NCBI GenBank assembly: GCA_048939595.1
Contig: JBHLPI010000103.1
Coordinates: 1 to 6,887, forward strand
Length of the DNA: 6,887 bases
Reading direction: 5' to 3'
Origin: Hermodarchaeum sp048939595
Lineage (GTDB): Archaea; Asgardarchaeota; Hermodarchaeia; Hermodarchaeales; Hermodarchaeaceae
The notes beneath the pieces are model-generated. The model was not told where the DNA came from, searched no databases, and was given only the letters and a program-made list of their open reading frames with translations. Made by a program: the position numbers and the translations under genes. Positions 5,442-6,887 of this stretch are shown one piece after another (the stretch's first letter is position 1; the number at the start of each line of letters is the position of its first letter).

Positions 5442-6120
5442 CCAGCTTGTTCATTAGAAGCTCTTCGCCTCCTCCCTCCAAAGTTATTTTACCAGTTTCC
5501 ATTACATATCCGCGATCAGCAAACTTCAAAGCGTAATGAACATTCTGTTCGGCCAGCAAGATACTGATCCCGTAATCCTTGAGCTTTTGTATGGTCTTGA
5601 AAATCTCCATTGTTAATTTGGGTGATAATCCTTGAGAGGGCTCATCTAGCATCAACAACTCCGGACTTGAAGCGAGACCTCGTGCTATGGTTAACATCTT
5701 TTGTTCTCCACCGCTTAGTGTCCTGGCAAGCTGATTCTCCCTCTCCTTCAATATCGGAAGAAGCTGATAGATAATTTCAAACGTCTCCTCTCGCCTTGCC
5801 TTTGCTCTAGAAACATAAGCACCTAACTCGATGTTTTCACGTACTTTCATGTGTGCGAAAAGCTTTCTATCTTCTGGAACATATGCGGCTCCTAAACCTA
5901 CAATCTTGTTGGGGGCTAAACCTTGAATCTCTCTTCCTTGAAAAAGAATGGTGCCAGAGGCTGGTTGTTGTAAGCCAGCTATTGTGCTCAAGAGGGTGGT
6001 TTTACCGGCTCCATTTGCACCAATTATGGCTATCGCCTCTCCCTCCTCGACGTTCATGGAGACATCCCAAAGTGTCTGTGATTTTCCTCGAAATACGTTT
6101 ACGCCCTGCACCTCAAGCAT
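5416..6120 (-). CDS. livF: Liv-type ABC importer ATP-binding protein LivF
   Basis: One of two ATPases driving the LivHM channel. The 234 residues match the usual LivF length. Visible: Walker A GANGAGKTT (34-42); the Q-loop region AAYVPEDRKLF (78-88), where Glu stands in for Gln as is common in LivF; a canonical signature LSGGEQ (135-140); Walker B LLMLDEP (155-161); and AEQNVHYAL (190-198), where Gln replaces the switch His, also usual in LivF. The C-terminal ADRGYVMETGKI is typical. I choose ATG 6120 (MLEVQGVNVF) because GGTGAGG lies just upstream (6130-6124); a GTG at 6129 would add three residues and fall within that site. The start overlaps the livG end by 8 nt, so the pair is co-translated. 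The gene is convergent with livM, unlike the usual livHMGF order. Confidence 0.93.
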   Translation of the reverse strand: MLEVQGVNVFRGKSQTLWDVSMNVEEGEAIAIIGANGAGKTTLLSTIAGLQQPASGTILFQGREIQGLAPNKIVGLGAAYVPEDRKLFAHMKVRENIELGAYVSRAKARREETFEIIYQLLPILKERENQLARTLSGGEQKMLTIARGLASSPELLMLDEPSQGLSPKLTMEIFKTIQKLKDYGISILLAEQNVHYALKFADRGYVMETGKITLEGGGEELLMNKLVKEAFLGL

Positions 6121-6844
6121 GATCCTCACCTAGGTAGGCTTCAATGACATTGGCGTTCTCGGCTACCTCTTGGGGTGTCCCTTCAGCGATTTTTATGCCA
6201 TGATCAAGCGCCATGATGCGATCTGCGGCTTCCATCATGACCCGCATGTTATGTTCAATCATGAAAAGTGTGGTCCCACCACTGTCACGTAGGTCCCGGA
6301 CAATTTTAAGCATCTGCGTTAATTCAGTGGGATTTAAGCCAGCCATTGCCTCATCTAATAGTAAGAGTCTAGGTTTCGTAGCCAGCCCCCTCACAATCTC
6401 GAGGAGTCGCTGCTCGAACGCCGTTAATCTGGCGGCAGGTATATCACCTTTCTCCGCTAGTCCTAATTTTGCTAATAATTGAGTGAGTTCTGATTCAATA
6501 TCGGAAAATCCTTGATCCTTGTGGCAACCAAAGCTAGCTGCGGCTATTACATTCTCAAATACTGTCATGTTAGGAAACGGTTTAGGGATCTGAAAAGTCC
6601 TTGCCAGTCCTAACTTACAAATTTTATGAGGTTTAAAACCTGAAATGACCTTTCCATTAAACTTTATCATTCCAGATGTCGCAGGGAGCGCACCAGATAT
6701 CAGATTAAACAGTGTGGTCTTACCCGCTCCATTCGGACCTATTAAGCCCAATATCTCCCCCTCATTCACATAAAAGTCCACATCTTTGAGAGCGATAAGA
6801 CCGCCAAAGCGTTTACTTATTCCTTCTCCTTCAAGCAATCGCAT
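6113..6844 (-). CDS. livG: Liv-type ABC importer ATP-binding protein LivG
   Basis: Second ATPase, 243 residues, near the usual LivG length. Visible: KRFGGLIAL near the N terminus (11-19); Walker A GPNGAGKTT (36-44); Q-loop ARTFQIPKPF (81-90) with Q85; Walker B LLLLDE (160-165) followed by AMAGLNPTE; and switch histidine H198 (FMIEHNMRVM). The ABC signature is degenerate: LTAFEQRLLEIVRGLA (140-155), where LSGGQ or the common LivG form LPYGxQ would be expected, so both glycines are lost. Similar glycine-poor signatures occur in some HAAT ATPases, so this need not mean loss of function. The ATG at 6844 follows AGGAG by 5 nt (6854-6850). It is first of the livGF pair; the ligand is set by the binding protein, not by this subunit. 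Confidence 0.93.
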   Translation of the reverse strand: MRLLEGEGISKRFGGLIALKDVDFYVNEGEILGLIGPNGAGKTTLFNLISGALPATSGMIKFNGKVISGFKPHKICKLGLARTFQIPKPFPNMTVFENVIAAASFGCHKDQGFSDIESELTQLLAKLGLAEKGDIPAARLTAFEQRLLEIVRGLATKPRLLLLDEAMAGLNPTELTQMLKIVRDLRDSGGTTLFMIEHNMRVMMEAADRIMALDHGIKIAEGTPQEVAENANVIEAYLGEDHA

Positions 6845-6849
6845 AGACG

Positions 6850-6854
6850 CTCCT
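6850..6854 (-). promoter_or_regulatory. Ribosome binding site of livG
   Basis: AGGAG stands 5 nt before ATG 6844 and fixes the start of livG. Confidence 0.7.
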
Positions 6855-6868
6855 TTCTAATCATCATC

Positions 6869-6882
6869 TATAAATAATTTCA
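6869..6882 (-). promoter_or_regulatory. Candidate BRE/TATA promoter for livGF
   Basis: On the minus strand the region reads TGAAATTATTTATA: a purine-rich BRE-like TGAAA followed by an A/T-rich A box, TTATTTATA. A start 25-27 nt from the box centre would fall near 6846-6848. That is almost at the ATG and would leave out the ribosome site at 6850-6854, so either the spacing is shorter than usual or the true promoter lies beyond the window edge. The 43 bases upstream of livG hold nothing else I recognise. Confidence 0.35.
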
Positions 6883-6887
6883 TTCCA

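Noticed and set aside
5853..6482. Plus-strand open frames opposite livF and livG
   Set aside because: Both ATPase genes on the minus strand have full Walker A, Walker B and family motifs, so these frames are shadows.
1..6887. CRISPR arrays, tRNA or rRNA genes, insertion sequences and attachment sites
   Set aside because: No regularly spaced repeats, transposase-like protein, terminal inverted repeats or cloverleaf-like sequence were seen on either strand; nearly all bases are in recognised genes.

Overview
The window looks like a piece of an anaerobic archaeal chromosome. The evidence is TATA-type A boxes at the expected places (1979-1986, and a weaker one at 6869-6877), oligo-T runs in place of stem-loop terminators, and a solute-binding protein held by an N-terminal membrane anchor without a proper lipobox. 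An aldehyde:ferredoxin oxidoreductase and an alcohol dehydrogenase resembling the Sulfolobus zinc enzyme point the same way. Base composition is moderately AT-rich and most starts carry strong Shine-Dalgarno sites. An uncultured lineage such as Bathyarchaeia or Asgard archaea would fit, but I cannot fix the lineage from the sequence alone.

Left half, minus strand (1-1940): a three-gene redox operon read right to left. A zinc, NAD-type alcohol dehydrogenase (909-1940) is followed after 11 nt by a polyferredoxin with four [4Fe-4S] motifs (418-897). After a further 10 nt comes the N-terminal third or less of an aldehyde ferredoxin oxidoreductase (1-407, cut by the window edge). Together they could take an alcohol to an aldehyde and then to a carboxylic acid, with low-potential electrons passing through the iron-sulfur protein.

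Centre, plus strand (2022-5441): three genes of a hydrophobic/branched-chain amino acid (HAAT, Liv-type) ABC importer. These are a membrane-anchored solute-binding protein with an unusual C-terminal tail, the LivH permease and the LivM permease. The redox operon and this operon diverge from an 81-nt gap holding one palindromic TATA box, TTATATAA, placed to serve both directions.

Right part, minus strand (5416-6844): the two ATPases of the importer, LivG then LivF, overlapping by 8 nt. They run toward livM rather than following it, so the importer is split into two convergent transcription units. The ends of livM and livF overlap by 26 bp, and an oligo-T run that could end the ATPase transcript lies inside the livM coding sequence. 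The last 43 bases hold the livG ribosome site and a candidate promoter.

No RNA genes, CRISPR arrays, insertion sequences or long repeats were seen, and there is no gene-free stretch above 300 bases. The families are known. The points of interest are the arrangement, the shared promoter, start-codon corrections, the binding-protein tail and degenerate ATPase motifs. I did not find a convincing new system.
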